Shown piece after piece: positions 33,727 to 44,794 of a DNA stretch of 60,000 nt. Below the pieces are notes generated by a model. It was not told where the DNA came from. It ran no database searches and worked only from the letters and a program-made list of their open reading frames with translations. Each line of letters starts with the position of its first letter. The first letter of the stretch is position 1. This DNA is from Mesostigma viride. Lineage: Eukaryota; Streptophyta; Mesostigmatophyceae; Mesostigmatales; Mesostigmataceae. The position numbers and the translations under genes are program-made. Location of the stretch: positions 42,501 through 102,500 of the forward strand of contig RPFO01001595.1 in assembly GCA_009746045.1 (NCBI GenBank), written 5' to 3'.

Positions 33727-34612
33727 AAGATCACTGAGCTCCCAAGAAGACCAGCATTTGATTGAATACAATAAGTGGAGCCCTGCCACAAATGCAGCAG
33801 TTAGCAGTGGCCTTAAGGTTTCTCAATCCGCACGCGGAAGCAAGAAGCCTCCAGGGTGGGAGGGAGGGGAAAGAAACAATTGCGGATCATTGCCTGCCTA
33901 GCTTGCTTAAGGCATGGCCCGCCGACACACAAGCTGACATCATCCTAAATTAAGTAACACCAGCATGCGTCACACGCCGGCCTAAACAGTGCTCAAAACG
34001 CCACTACAAACAACGTGGCCACGCACCCCCAGGCTAGTGCGTTAACCGTACAGGTAGTTATACAAGGTTCCCAAGTCTGACAAACAATAAACTCGCCCAT
34101 CGCCCCCCTTGGGCCGGTCCGAATCCACTATACAATAATTAATCACGACTCACTAAAGAAAACAAATCAGCCAAAGATTCGTTAAGCAGCCAGCCGACCC
34201 TACAGGTCCCCACCTAACCTCAGCTGGTGCAACCAAACACGAATCTTTGCAAGCAAGTCGTATAACACCTACAATTAATTTTCTCGGAGCACTAATTAAT
34301 AACCACCGACCCTTGTAAACAACCGGGTCATCCAAGGAAAGTTCGGGCAAACAGGAAACGCTTTGTACAGATCGAATCAGTCAGCCCATGTCGCAGACAG
34401 CCTTCCACATCCAGGCCAAGGCATAGCGGCCCTATCTTTCCCGCATGCGTTAATTAAACTAAATTCAGAGAAAACCGATTAAGATCACTGAGCTCCCAAG
34501 AAGACCAGCATTTGATTGAATACAATAAGTGGAGCCCTGCCACAAATGCAGCAGTTAACAGTGGCCTTAAGGTTTCTCAATCCGCACGCGGAAGCAAGAA
34601 GCCTCCACCCAA
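33727..34612. repeat. Repeat G, two direct copies (33727-33862 and 34479-34612)
   Basis: Both copies share the AGATCACTGAGCTCCC...GAAGCAAGAAGCCTCC segment of about 135 bp, with about 615 bp between them. They could be the terminal repeats of a small non-autonomous element, but I found no clear target duplication. Both show the uninterrupted GTGGCCTTAAGG site that element B occupies at 2080. Confidence 0.7.
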
Positions 34613-35480
34613 TTACCCCCCCCTGGCGCCAACCCCATTGCGCCGATTAAACTCATGACCACGGTGCGCGAAAGAGCGTGTCGCAACATCTTAAATGGCG
34701 ACTCAGCCCGCGCTAGGCTATATTAACCCCCGCAGGGGCCCGCTGGTTCAATGCGACACAAGCCGGTGACCACCCCAAAAGCAAGCCCCCCAAAAAAGAG
34801 CCAGCATTTCGCAATTCCGGAACCGTCCAAAAAGGAAAGAGGTTTTACGACACCATAATAGACTAAGCCGCGCAGCAGGTGCTGAGACGAAAAGGAATGA
34901 CAAAGGTCTGGCGTAGCCTTGCCTCCCTAAGACGCCCTCCCCAACTCGAGTCTCGCAATAGGGAAATTTCTAGCTTCAGCGCGCAACTCTCGCGCGGCTC
35001 CTATTGTCCCCAACTACCCCTACTCGGCAGGGGCAGCTGGACAACTGACCTGCCGCCACAAAAAATAATTTATGAAAAAAACAGGTCGTTGCTGACAGGA
35101 ACCTGGTTCGGGACCTTTTGAGTCCAGGTCACTTCCCACGCACCATCGCAAGGTGGCAAGCCTGCGATGTGACACTAGAGTTGTTTTAGTAAATTATGAA
35201 TAGCTCCGCCGAAGCTGGTCAAACCGCCGAAGTAGCGCCCCATCCTTCGCCCACGTCAAAAAGACCCGCAGCCGGGGAAAAACGACAGGGGGGTAAATTT
35301 AAATTTTCTTTCCGTTGCACGACCAACTATACTATGCTTGGTCGGACAACTTAGCGGTTGTGCCACCATCTGCCTCGGCTACAAGACAGATGCAACCCGC
35401 GCTAGAATGTGCAATTTCGCACAGGCGGCCATTGCCGCCATTGTGAAAGAAACAATTGCGGGTTTTTGTGTGTTTGTGTG
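34613..35480. other. LRR intron, nothing recognised
   Basis: No LRR-like block, inverted terminus or long repeat was seen. The small ORF 34879-35121 has no domain I know. Confidence 0.4.
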
Positions 35481-35827
35481 TGTGTTTGGAAAGGCTTACC
35501 TAGGCTTATGGACCCCTGACTCTTCAACCATTGCTCTAGACTCATCTGGGCCTGCGATCCATGTGGCCTACAGTGTACCTTGTAAATGCATGTTGTCACC
35601 GTCCTGTGGTACAGTATGTAGTGTGAGTGGGCCAGCACAGCTGGGAGGTGGGCCAGCATACTTCTACTAAATAACAGCGCTGCCATTTGATGGCTCGCCA
35701 TTGACCCATCCATTTCTCTGCGGTTGTGCGTGGGTGTGTTGCGTCCTGGACACTGCACACTGACTTTCCCTGTCCGTGCATGTGTGTGCCACCAATACTC
35801 GGCTTTTTAATGGTGTTTTGCCGACAG

Positions 35828-35899
35828 AGATTTATCGACCATGGATCTGTCCGGCACCATCCCGCCTGAGCTGGGGTCTTTGACGTCACTGGACGCTTT
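35828..35899 (+). CDS. LRR gene, 72-bp LRR exon
   Basis: It encodes DLSTMDLSGTIPPELGSL followed by TSLDAL. The acceptor is TTGCCGACAG (ends 35827) and the donor GTGAGC; both borders are phase 2. It belongs to the second group of array units (with 42817 and 43713), which share the GTGGGCCAGCACAGCTGGG intron block. Confidence 0.9.
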
Positions 35900-36274
35900 G
35901 TGAGCAACCCGTAATCGTTTTCTTGTTGACCTGTGCGTGCTCCAATGCCCCACTGGCCAACAAACCAGCCCATGTCGTTGGCATTGAATACCTTGTTAAA
36001 AACCACACACGCAGCCAAGCGAAGCCCTGCCTTGCCCATTTGCTCACATCATCCCTAAAGCTGCACTAGAGACGGTTTCTGTGTGTGTGTGCTTGGAAAA
36101 CCTAGGCTTGGAAACTTGGTGAGCTATGCTCATTTTATCTATGACTAACCTGCTGAGCGGAGAATGCAACGCCGTATAGCACCAAAAGAAAAAATAATTT
36201 TAGAAAAAAATATTTTTTGTGCTGGCACCCGTACCCCTGCCACCCAGGTAGGGGTTGGCTGGAGAGGTGGTTGC

Positions 36275-36282
36275 TATAAAAG
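36275..36282 (+). promoter_or_regulatory. TATA box in DIRS repeat A1
   Basis: TATAAAAG lies in A1, with an identical box in A2 (41931-41938). In A1 it is about 110 bp upstream of the gag-like ATG at 36392, suitable for driving the element's transcript. Confidence 0.6.
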
Positions 36283-36391
36283 GTGGGCTTCCATTCTAGG
36301 GAAGCAGGTTGTTTCTTTTGCCTGAGAACCTCACGTGACCACATCACAAAAAACAAAACGCAATATAACACATCAAGCATTATAACCCACC

Positions 36392-37491
36392 ATGACCTCA
36401 GTGACAGCCCCAGAGCGAAATTTCATAGCAAAACTCAAGCAAGAAGCCAGGGAGGGATGCACCCCAAAGGAGGCCGCGACTGCGGTCCAGAAGATCCTAG
36501 GGGAGGGGCATTGGCTAGAGCGGATCCAGAAGCTCAATCCGGGGCGTGCCAAGAACGTCATGGACGTGTTGGAGAAAAGGGGGTTTGTCAGCGACTGGGA
36601 TGGGGAGGAGGCCCTGGCCGATGTGCTAGCAGCGCAACTGGGGGAGGCTATTGCAGAGCCGGATCCACCAGTATCAGCAAGTGGGGTGGGAGCTGGGGGT
36701 GTTCCCCCTGCGGCAGGTGGAAGCGGAGGGGCGGGGCATGGTGGACCGGGCGCTGGCGAGGAGGATGGCGCCCCTGGGGCGATCAACCAGGATGTGGCGG
36801 ACCTAGACCGAAACATAGGTCGGCTGCTGGGGACCGAGACGGGCTATGCAACGCCAGCGGGGGGGCTTCCATCCCGGCCGGGCAACGCCCGCATTGGCGG
36901 AGATATTGGCTACCTGATATCAGCCATGTCGAAGCTGCTGGACCAGGCAAAGACTCCAGCAACTGCAAGCCCAGCCGCAGCGGCGGCTGCTGGCAGGCTG
37001 GCGCGCACAAAGGGGGTGGCGCTGAGCGGGCATGCAGTGCCGGTCCTGGTGAGCAACATGCTGGAGGCGGTGCTGCCGGGGATGCTGGACTACGCGGAGA
37101 GCGTGGGGGGGAAGTCCATCCGTGCATCGTTAATGCTGACGATGCACGGCAGCTCAGCCAGCGGGGAGAGGCGGATGCTGCTCCTGCAGATGGCAGGAAT
37201 TCTGGACACGATAGTGACAGAATTTGGCTACTGGGCCACGCCACGCTCCGAAGTAATTGTGGAGCTGGCAGCAGCCGAGTACCTGGCAAAGCTGATCACG
37301 GCATGCCAGCTGGTGGATGTGGGGTCGACGGGTGGAAGGGGACTCCGTCGGCAATGCTGCCATTCCAGGAGGGTGGAGCAATGCTGGCGTCTCCGGCGGT
37401 GCGGGCGGCGATGAGCATGGGGCTGCAGCACAAGCTGGAGCAGGGTCCCGGCAAGAAGGGGCACGGCGGCCCGTCCAACAACAACAAGTGA
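36392..37491 (+). pseudogene. DIRS element gag-like ORF (one frame change)
   Basis: The frame opens MTSVTAPERNFIAKLKQEAR after the A1 repeat and TATA box. It runs about 310 codons, with a Gly/Ala-rich linker near residues 95-135, then a helical Ala/Leu-rich segment. Near 37320-37360 the plausible frame moves to one ending in a basic, Asn-rich tail (GKKGHGGPSNNNK) with TGA at 37489. No zinc knuckle is seen. Position and composition support a structural (gag-like) protein. I cannot place it by sequence alone. Confidence 0.6.
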
Positions 37492-37583
37492 GGGAGCGGT
37501 GCCTTCTTCCACTACCTCTTCCAGCACCCTTGCCACCTCGTGACTGGTGGCAGTAGGTACGCTGAGGCCGTAGGGGCGATAGG

Positions 37584-39345
37584 ATGAGTCGGGCTTTTAA
37601 TGCTCGCACACTAGCCTGTCAGACGGTTAGGGCGTTCAACTGGATGGGGGGGGGGGGGCGAGACCCGCCTGCTGTAGATTCTGCCCGTGTGCCCGGGCCT
37701 CTGCAGCAGGCGGCCCTAGATGGGATCGATGATGCTTGTAGGTCCTTTGTCCGCCGGAACGGTGGTTCCGTAGCGGCAGAGGCAGGATCTGTAGTGGATG
37801 GGGGTGAATATGCTGAAGGAGCCCCTTACGAACCGTTAGGGGCCGCATGCTTGGCCTTGCCAGGTCCGGGGGAAGGTGGCCAAGTGGATGTGCTGAACTT
37901 ACTACCCCCCTCTTGGGGAGCAATTTTGAATGATGAGAGTAGGATGGTACGGACGCTGAGCCCAGCGTAGCGGATCTTGCAGAAGTCGATGCGGATCTCG
38001 CGGGGGTGTAGCACGGTGTGTGCGGAGAGGGCGATTTTGGGTGGATTTTTTGAGGAGGAGCCGCCTATGGTGAATGGTACTTTTGGGGTCGGAAAGCCCG
38101 ACGGCCGTATATGGCTGATTGTGGACAACCGGCGTGGCAACATGCCACTATTAGATCCTATGCCCGCTTTTTTACCACACCTTGGCGTGATTTGCGATTT
38201 GCCCACGCGCGCTGGGGAGGATGTTTTGGGGGGCGTATCAGATTTGGATTCGTACTACAACAGACTCCGCGTGCCAGTTTGGATGCGGCGGTACTGTGCG
38301 TGGATGCCGGTGTGGTCGGATCTGGTGGGCCTGAGTGAGGCTCGTGGGAAGGTGTGGCCATGGATGTTGTGCTGGCCAATGGGAAACAAGCTGGCCGTCG
38401 CCGCGGCCCAGTGTGTGCATCAGTCTGTGTTGTACCGCTGTGGCCCCAAGCCGCCGTAGGAGGCTAGTCGTGGGCTGAGCATCAACATGTCCGCGCTGAT
38501 CCTGGTGGCGGAGGCCAACGAGGCGGGGGAGATCGTCCGGCGAAGGCTGGAGGAGGACCCTACTGCGCCCTTGGCGCCCTCGCCGTGCTTCGAATCTCGG
38601 CAGGATCTGGAAGGTATGCATGCTGTGACGATCGATGACCTCCATTTCACCCACTGTGCGTCGGTGGATGGGGTGAATCAGCAGCTAGATCGTGTTCAGG
38701 CTGCCTACGCCGCTGTTGGGCTGGTGCAGAAGTCTGACAAGGTGGTACGGGCGACAGCAGAGCAGACTGGTGTGCAGGCGGTGGGTGTCATTCACCAAGA
38801 GATGGTGACGTGGTGCCTGTTCCTGAGCGTGTGGTGGCAGTTATCGCTGCTACTCATAGAATCTTAGATCGCGGGTTTACATACTACCGCGAACTTAGTT
38901 CTGTGCTTGGGAAGTGGGTGTGGATGCATCTGCTGTGCCGCCCCATGCTTTCGGTGTGGTCTGAGACGTACCGGCTGCTAGCAGCCATGAATGCCTCCCT
39001 GCCTGGGCGCCGCTGGCGCCTCCCTGCGGGGGCCCGCCAGGAGCTTCAGGCGGCGATCGACCTGGCCCCCTTTTTGAGGGCGGCCAGGGCCCGGCCCCTT
39101 TCTGACCGGGTCGTCGCAAGTGATGCGAGCGGCTCCGGCGGTGGGGTGGTCTACAGGGACCTGCGTGGGGCCGATTGTGCCCGGCTGGCGACCCGGCGCG
39201 AAGCGCGGGGGTGGCGGACGACAGCTTTAACGTCTGGGGAGGACTGGGACCTGGAGCGCATGGAGGAGGGGGACTACAGCCTGCTGGATAGTGGCCACTG
39301 GCGTACGGCACTGTCCTACCCGTGGCAGGGGCAGCCTAACCACAT
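37584..39345 (+). pseudogene. DIRS element reverse transcriptase and N-terminal RNase H part
   Basis: RT motifs appear in order: FGVGKPDGRIWLIVDNR (38080-38130), the DLDSYYNRLRVP block typical of DIRS RT (about 38240-38275), LCWPMGNKLAVAAAQCVH (about 38370-38420) and the catalytic-loop counterpart TIDDLHF (about 38629-38649). The first RNase H Asp is in VASDASGSGGG (about 39115-39147). In-frame TAG codons occur at 37968 and 38457, and the frame changes near 38790-38810. The 785-bp element begins at 39346 within the Ile codon of HINVKEA. Confidence 0.85.
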
Positions 39346-40130
39346 CATTACAATTCGTTCAAGTGGCCCGCCGGAGCGGCTGTACAATTTTTCCCAGTGA
39401 GCGCGCTGCCAAGTGTACTTGTGGGCAAATTTGTAGGTGCCCCGTCACTTCGAGGTACTAAAAATTAGGCTACGGTACCAATTCAGCGAATTTCAGCGAA
39501 TTTTCAGTCGAACCAAAGGAAGTGACGCCAACTACCAAAAAGTTTCCGTTACGAATTTTCAGCCCAACACTCGCGCAAAATGAAGTGACGGCAACTACCA
39601 AAACGTTTCTGTTACGAATTTTCACTCCCACACGTTTGCACAAGAGGAAGTGACGGCAACTACCAAAAAGTTTCCGTTACGAATTTTCAGTCCCACACTT
39701 CGCGCAAATTTTAGTAGGGCTGCACGCAAGCTACCTTTCAAAATTTTGCGCTAGTATGGAACGCATTTCATTCGTCTGGAGGAACGCTGCCCGCCAACTA
39801 CCCCCGTTCAGAATGTTCCGCCGAAATTTACTTGAGATTTGGAAATCTGAACGTGCGCGCAAATTTTAGTAGGGCTGCACGCAAGCTACCTTTCAAAATT
39901 TTGCGCAAGTATGGAACGCAATTCATTCGTCCGGAGGAATGCTGCTCGTCAACTGCCCCCGTTCAGAAAGTTGCGCCGAACTTTACTTGAGATTTGGAAA
40001 TCTGAACGTGCGGTTGGAGTTTCGCGGGGAAACCCAAGTTCCCTAGTAATTCACCAATGACGCGCTTCGAACACTTGCCCGCTAAAACCTAAGCAGCCGC
40101 TCCGGCTGGCCACTTAAACGAAACTTGATG
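39346..40130 (-). mobile_element. 785-bp inverted-repeat element, copy 1 (in DIRS RNase H)
   Basis: The ends are CATTACAATTCGTTCAAGTGGCC and, inverted, GGCCACTTAAACGAAACTTGATG. The flanking T (39345) is repeated at 40131. Removing the element plus that one base rejoins H-I-N-V-K-E-A of RNase H in frame. The interior has two roughly 150-bp repeats (about 39710-40010) and three roughly 64-bp repeats around AATTTTCAGT and CCGTTACG (about 39500-39690). It is inverted relative to copies 2 and 3. No ORF of note. Confidence 0.92.
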
Positions 40131-41380
40131 TCAACGTCAAGGAGGCGATTGCTGCGACACAGGGGGTCGAGTGGTCGTGCCGGACCAAGGCGTGTCGAGG
40201 TAAGCGAGTCGTCCGGCTCGTGGACTCCAGTGCTGAGGTGGGGGCGTTTTTCAGAGGGCGGTCGTCTTCCTACCGCCTCAACCAGCTGGTTCGGCGCTAC
40301 TGCGCTCTGTCACTGGCTGGCGACATGCAGAGCCACTGGGTCTGGGTGGCTACCGACCACAACCCAGCTGACAAGGCCAGTCGGCGTGGCGCTTGGATTC
40401 CTGACTTGACCCGGTGTGGTGACGTGCACCCCAACCGTGGGCGTGAGAGGGCGCGACGCCCTCGGGACTTGGCACTTTTGGAGGGCACAGTCAACCCTGT
40501 GTCTACCTTGCCAGCGTACCGGCGCGCGGCGGCTGTCTACGTGGCGTGGGTGCCACCTGGCCCTGTCGACCCAGCTGACGCATAAGCCATTTTCTGTGAG
40601 TGGATTTCTGCTGTCTACCATGCCAGAGGCGGGCGGGGGCGTACCTTATGCCAGCACGCCAAGGCCTGTCTGCACCTGTACTACCCCGACATTGTTCGGA
40701 ACTGGGTACTGGCGGACCGCCTGCTACCAGGTTGGCAGCGGCTTGTTCCGGCTGTCAGCCCTCCGCCTATGCCCTGGTGCCTTTGCTATTTCACTGCCCT
40801 GTTGCTAGTTTCACGTCGACAGTTGCATTTGAGTGCGTTGATTATTATTGCTTTCCAGCAGTATTTACGCATTAGCGAGGCGCTAGGGCTGCGGGTTCGG
40901 GATGTGGCTCATCCCGGACACCCCCTTCTCGAGCCAGGGCCCACGGTCGGTGCCCTTGTGCTGCACAACCCCAAAACTGCGCAGGGGGCGGCCCAGCACG
41001 TCCTCGTCCGGGATCCACTTTCTTTGTGGCTCCTGCGACGCCTGACGGCTGGCCAGCCCCCGGATGCACTCCTTTTTCGGGGCTTAACGTACAGGTAGGC
41101 TAGGCAGCAGTGGGAGGCTGTGCAGGCCCGCATGGGCGTCCCGGGGATGTTTTCTTTTCACAGCCTCCGGCATGGGGGGGCGACGCACGACGCCATCGCT
41201 GGCGAGTCGCCGGAGGCCATCCAGCTGCGCGGCCGGTGGGCTTCGGCCCTCTCGGTCACGCGCTACATTGGCCTCCACCGCAGCCTCCTGGGGCGTGACA
41301 TCCCGCCCGCCCTCTGGGCTCAGGCCCTGGGTTTTGACCCAGCGGCTTTCCGGCGCCACTTCGGTGGCGTCGAGTTTTGA
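40131..41380 (+). pseudogene. DIRS RNase H C-terminal part and tyrosine recombinase
   Basis: One frame runs through RNase H (VRLVDSSAEVGAFFRGRSSS, then ATDHNPADKASR with its catalytic Asp) into a tyrosine recombinase. The recombinase shows the first Arg in QQYLRISEALGLRVRDV, the H-x-x-R box in FHSLRHGGATH and the tyrosine in SVTRYIGLH. The frame ends at TGA 41378. It is interrupted only by TAA at 40583 and TAG at 41096, both where a CAR-to-TAR change would explain the stop. The enzyme would integrate the circular cDNA without making a target duplication. Confidence 0.85.
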
Positions 41381-41575
41381 CGTCTTCCCGTCTTTATCTC
41401 TCGTCTTTTAGCTATCAACTGACCTCACCCTTGTGTGGGGGGGCAGGGGGGAAATGGTTTAACTAACCCGAGGGTGAACCTGGGGTGGGACAAAGTACCC
41501 CCATAGCTAGATAGTTTAAGTTTTCTTTTGTGCATGTCCTACGTATTTTCGGCTGTTAGCCATGTAAGGGGATGT

Positions 41576-42203
41576 GGGTAGAGCAGGGGTACAGCTGCTG
41601 TGGGCTGGCCGTGCACATTCACATAGTGTGCTCACCCTAGCATACAGATGGCCGTGTTGCCATCTGGTAGACATGTCTGTGTTATTCCACCGTAAAGAGC
41701 TAGCACACATATTGTAATAAATTTGATGTTTTGTGGTGATGCATGCAAAGCAAGGCAAGGCCAGAAATGGATTTGGTGAGCTATGCTCATTTTATCTATG
41801 ACTAACCTGCTGAGCGGAGAATGCAACGCCGTATAGCACCAAAAGAAAAAATAATTTTAGAAAAAATATTTTTTGTGCTGGCACCCGTACCCCAGCCACC
41901 CAGGTAGATTTTGGCTGGACAGGTGGTTGCTATAAAAGGTGGGCTTCCATTCTAGGGAAGCAGGTTGTTTCTTTTGCCTCCCACCCAACCCCCCTAGCAA
42001 AAGGGGTAGAGCAGGGGCACAGCTGCTGTGGGCTGGCCCTGCACATTCACATAGTGTGCTCACCCTAGCATACAAATGGCGGTGTTGCCATCTGGTAGAC
42101 ATGTCTGTGTTATTCCACCGTATAGAGCTAGCACACATATTGTAATAAATTTGATGTTTTGTGGTGATGCATGCAAAGCAAGGCAAGGCCAGAAATGGAT
42201 TGG
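41576..42203 (+). repeat. DIRS terminal repeat block B1-A2-B2
   Basis: B1 (41576-41775) and B2 (42004-42203) both start GGGTAGAGCAGGGG and end CCAGAAATGGATT. A2 (41775-41979) copies A1 at 36119-36323, including its TATA box. B1 and A2 abut directly, whereas A2 and B2 are separated by a roughly 24-bp CCCACCC-rich linker. Confidence 0.93.
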
Positions 42204-42816
42204 CATTCTTATTTATGGACACCTGACTGTTCAACAATTGCTCTGGACTCATCTGACCGGTCAGAAATCATAAGGCCTACCTGCAACATTTTCCTAATCT
42301 GACAGCTGTCACCGTCAGTTGCAAAGTTGCAATTATGTGTTTGGGACGTCAGCGCTTTCGTCAAGAGACAAGTGCTTCGGTGCCACGCAGAGGAACACGC
42401 ACGCAGCTACGTCGTCCGCCGTCACCTTGCATTTATTTCTCATTAACTTATCATGGTGCATTGGACGTGCTTAACATAGTCCAAGATTCCTCGGCGCGAC
42501 GCTAGATGCCGTTCACAAGATACTCGCGCGGCGATTATGCTTACAGCGCGGCGTCCACACCAGGATTTATGGTACGGAGTAGAACGACACAGTACAACTC
42601 CATCCTGTGGTACAGTATGTAGTGTGAGTGGGCCAGCACAGCTGGGCGGTGGGCCAGCATACTACTAAATAACAACGCTGCCATTTGATGGCTTGCCATT
42701 GACCCATCCATTTCTCTGCGGTTGTGCGTTGGTGTGTTGCGTCCTGGACACTGCACACTGGTGCTCCCTGTCCGTGCTTGTGCGTGTGCCATCATGGCCC
42801 CGCTGTCTGCTGGCAG

Positions 42817-42888
42817 GTACACGAATGAGAACAGTCTGAGCGGCACCATCCCACCTGAGCTGGGGTCTTTGTCGTCCATGAGCACTTT
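42817..42888 (+). CDS. LRR gene, 72-bp LRR exon
   Basis: It encodes YTNENSLSGTIPPELGSL followed by SSMSTL. The acceptor is GCTGGCAG and the donor GTGAGC, phase 2 on both sides. Confidence 0.9.
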
Positions 42889-43712
42889 GTGAGCAAGGTG
42901 TCATCGTTTTCTTGTTAACCTGTGCTTGCTCCAATGCCCCACTGGCCAAACCAGCCCATGTCGTTGGCATTGAATACCTGGTTAAAAACCACACAGGCAG
43001 CCAAGCGAAGCCCTGCCTTGCCCATTTGCTCACATCATCCCTAAAGCTGCACTAGAGACGGTTTCTGCGTGTGTGTGCTTGGAAACCTAGGCTTGGAAAC
43101 TTGTCATTCTTATTTATGGACACCTGACTGTTCAACAATTGCTCTGGACTCATCTGACCCGTCGACCAATATGTGGCCTACCTGCAACATTTTCCTAATC
43201 TGACAGCTGTCACCGTCAGTTGCAAAGTTGCAATTATGTGTTTGGGACGTCAGCGCTTTCGTCGAGAGACGAGTGCTTCGATGCCACGCAGAGGAACACG
43301 CACGCAGCTACCTCGTCCGCCGTCACCTTGCATTTATTTCTCATTAACTTATCATGGTGCATTGGACGTGCTTAACATAGTCCAAGATTCCTCGGCGCGA
43401 CGCTAGATGCCGTTCACAAGATACTTGCGCGGCGATTATGCTTACAGCGCGGCGTCCACACCAGGATTTATGGTACGGAGTAGAACGACGCAGTACAACT
43501 CCGTCCTGTGGTACGGAGTGTGAGTGGGCCAGCACAGCTGGGCGGTGGGCCAGCATACTACTAAATAACAACGCTGCCATTTGATGGCTTGCCATTGACC
43601 CATCCATTTCTCTGCGGTTGTGCGTTGGTGTGTTGCGTCCTGGACACTGCACACTGGTGCTTCCTGTCCGTGCTTGTGCGTGTGCCATCATGGCCCCGCT
43701 GTCTGCTGGCAG

Positions 43713-43784
43713 GTGGATGAATGCGAACAGTCTGAGCGGCACCATCCCACCTGAGCTGGGGTCTTTGTCGTCCATGAGCACTTT
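43713..43784 (+). CDS. LRR gene, 72-bp LRR exon (last LRR seen)
   Basis: It encodes WMNANSLSGTIPPELGSL followed by SSMSTL. The acceptor is GCTGGCAG and the donor GTGAGC, phase 2 on both sides. Its phase fits directly onto the C-cap exon at 45942 (STL-ELQDNPSICG). Confidence 0.9.
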
Positions 43785-44770
43785 GTGAGCAAGGCGTCGT
43801 TAGTTGGCATCGGTGTCATGGGTCAATTATGTATGTCCAGCATCCCTGCAGTGCTAGGCTAGACCTAGCACTTTGTTTCTTAGCAACGTTTAAGTGTCAG
43901 GCCCCTTGGAGTTAGCGAGGCTTCTTCCGAAATGTTGCATCTGGTTAAGTTTTCCCGCTGCATATTGGCTGAGCAATTAGGTGATTCGCGTCCTCTGCCA
44001 GTGTGTTGGCACAGAGATCAGGATTCTTGTTCATTCATCTGTTGACGCGTTGATGGAGGACTAGTTACATACTAGAGACTGTGGAGGTGAATCAGCATTC
44101 GTTACCACTTGCATGTTTTCGTTACATCCTGCAGTTGTACTGGTGCTTTCCTGCCGTCCCCTAACGGCCGTAGCACCCCATGTGCACCATGTGATGTTGG
44201 ATCCTGTGGCCCACCGTTGACCCAGCTGCACGCCTGACAGTCGCGTAGTGAGGGTAGAATTCCTGGTAGGAAACTAGCGGTAATGCTTCCCTGAGGCATA
44301 GTGGCCAGACGGTTGCGTTTAAGCATGCTAAGATATTTTGTATTCATGAATGTTCCATCAGAGCGGTGTGGACTCCTCTGCACATCGCATCCCTTGGTCA
44401 ATATAATGTTCCCCCTAAGTCCTAAAAACCTGACTCTTGCGTGAATGATACCCCACTGTTTGGTAGTAACAAAAGTGGGTAGGCTCCTGGCTTTCGTTTG
44501 TTGACGAGCGGCAATAATAAACGAATCATCTGGAGGACAATTATGACGGCATGATGGTGGTGACGGATGCCCTAATCACCACTCGGATGCAAGATCTGGA
44601 TCTCTGTGGCAGGGGTATTGTGCAGGCGGATTGATGGGTACTAGCGCCGGACTTCGCACACAGCCAAGTTTTTGTCCCTAAACATAGTCGTAACTAAAAC
44701 CTATTTATTAATTTAGCAATGTAGTAGTCATCCCGCACTATCCAGGGCATCGCAACTTCCCCGCCAATCC
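43785..44770. other. LRR intron, no exon supported
   Basis: A Cys-rich reading (44134-44230) follows an AG acceptor but runs into a stop without a donor, so it is not called. Confidence 0.4.
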
Positions 44771-44794
44771 AAAACAACCGGAATTACTAGCCAC

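Larger units (their letters stand above)
36119..42203 (+). mobile_element. DIRS-order (PAT/Ngaro/Kangaroo-like) retrotransposon with split direct repeats
   Basis: The layout is A1 (36119-36323), gag-like, RT/RNase H and tyrosine recombinase ORFs, B1 (41576-41775), A2 (41775-41979), B2 (42004-42203). A1 matches A2 and B1 matches B2. This split-direct-repeat order is diagnostic of PAT/Ngaro-type DIRS elements. The ends show no target duplication. The duplicated LRR unit at 43098-43104 carries the empty site (GGAAACTTGTCATTC). A 785-bp element interrupts the RNase H region. Two single-base frame changes and four in-frame TAG/TAA codons mean this copy is probably dead. Confidence 0.92.
42204..43790 (+). 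repeat. Two tandem LRR-exon units (about 0.9 and 0.7 kb)
   Basis: CATTCTTATTTATGGACACC at 42204 recurs at 43104. Both units then share the GGGACGTCAGCGCTTTCGTC block and the intron up to the TGTCTGCTGGCAG acceptor. They differ by a few substitutions and short indels, so duplication was fairly recent. Confidence 0.9.

Noticed and set aside
36283-37491. The 402-codon plus-strand ORF as the DIRS protein over its full length
   Set aside because: Its first three quarters are a Gly/Trp/Arg-rich shadow of the frame starting at 36392. Only its last 50 or so codons look genuine.
39346-40130. 785-bp element as a spliceosomal intron or introner
   Set aside because: Neither orientation has GT and AG at or near the frame-restoring borders. 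Both ends are inverted repeats, so a DNA element is the simpler reading.
44134-44230. Cys-rich frame (CTGAFLPSPNG then CAPCDVGSCGPP) as an LRR-gene exon
   Set aside because: It follows a CAG but reaches a stop with no donor. The flanking exons already join in phase without it.
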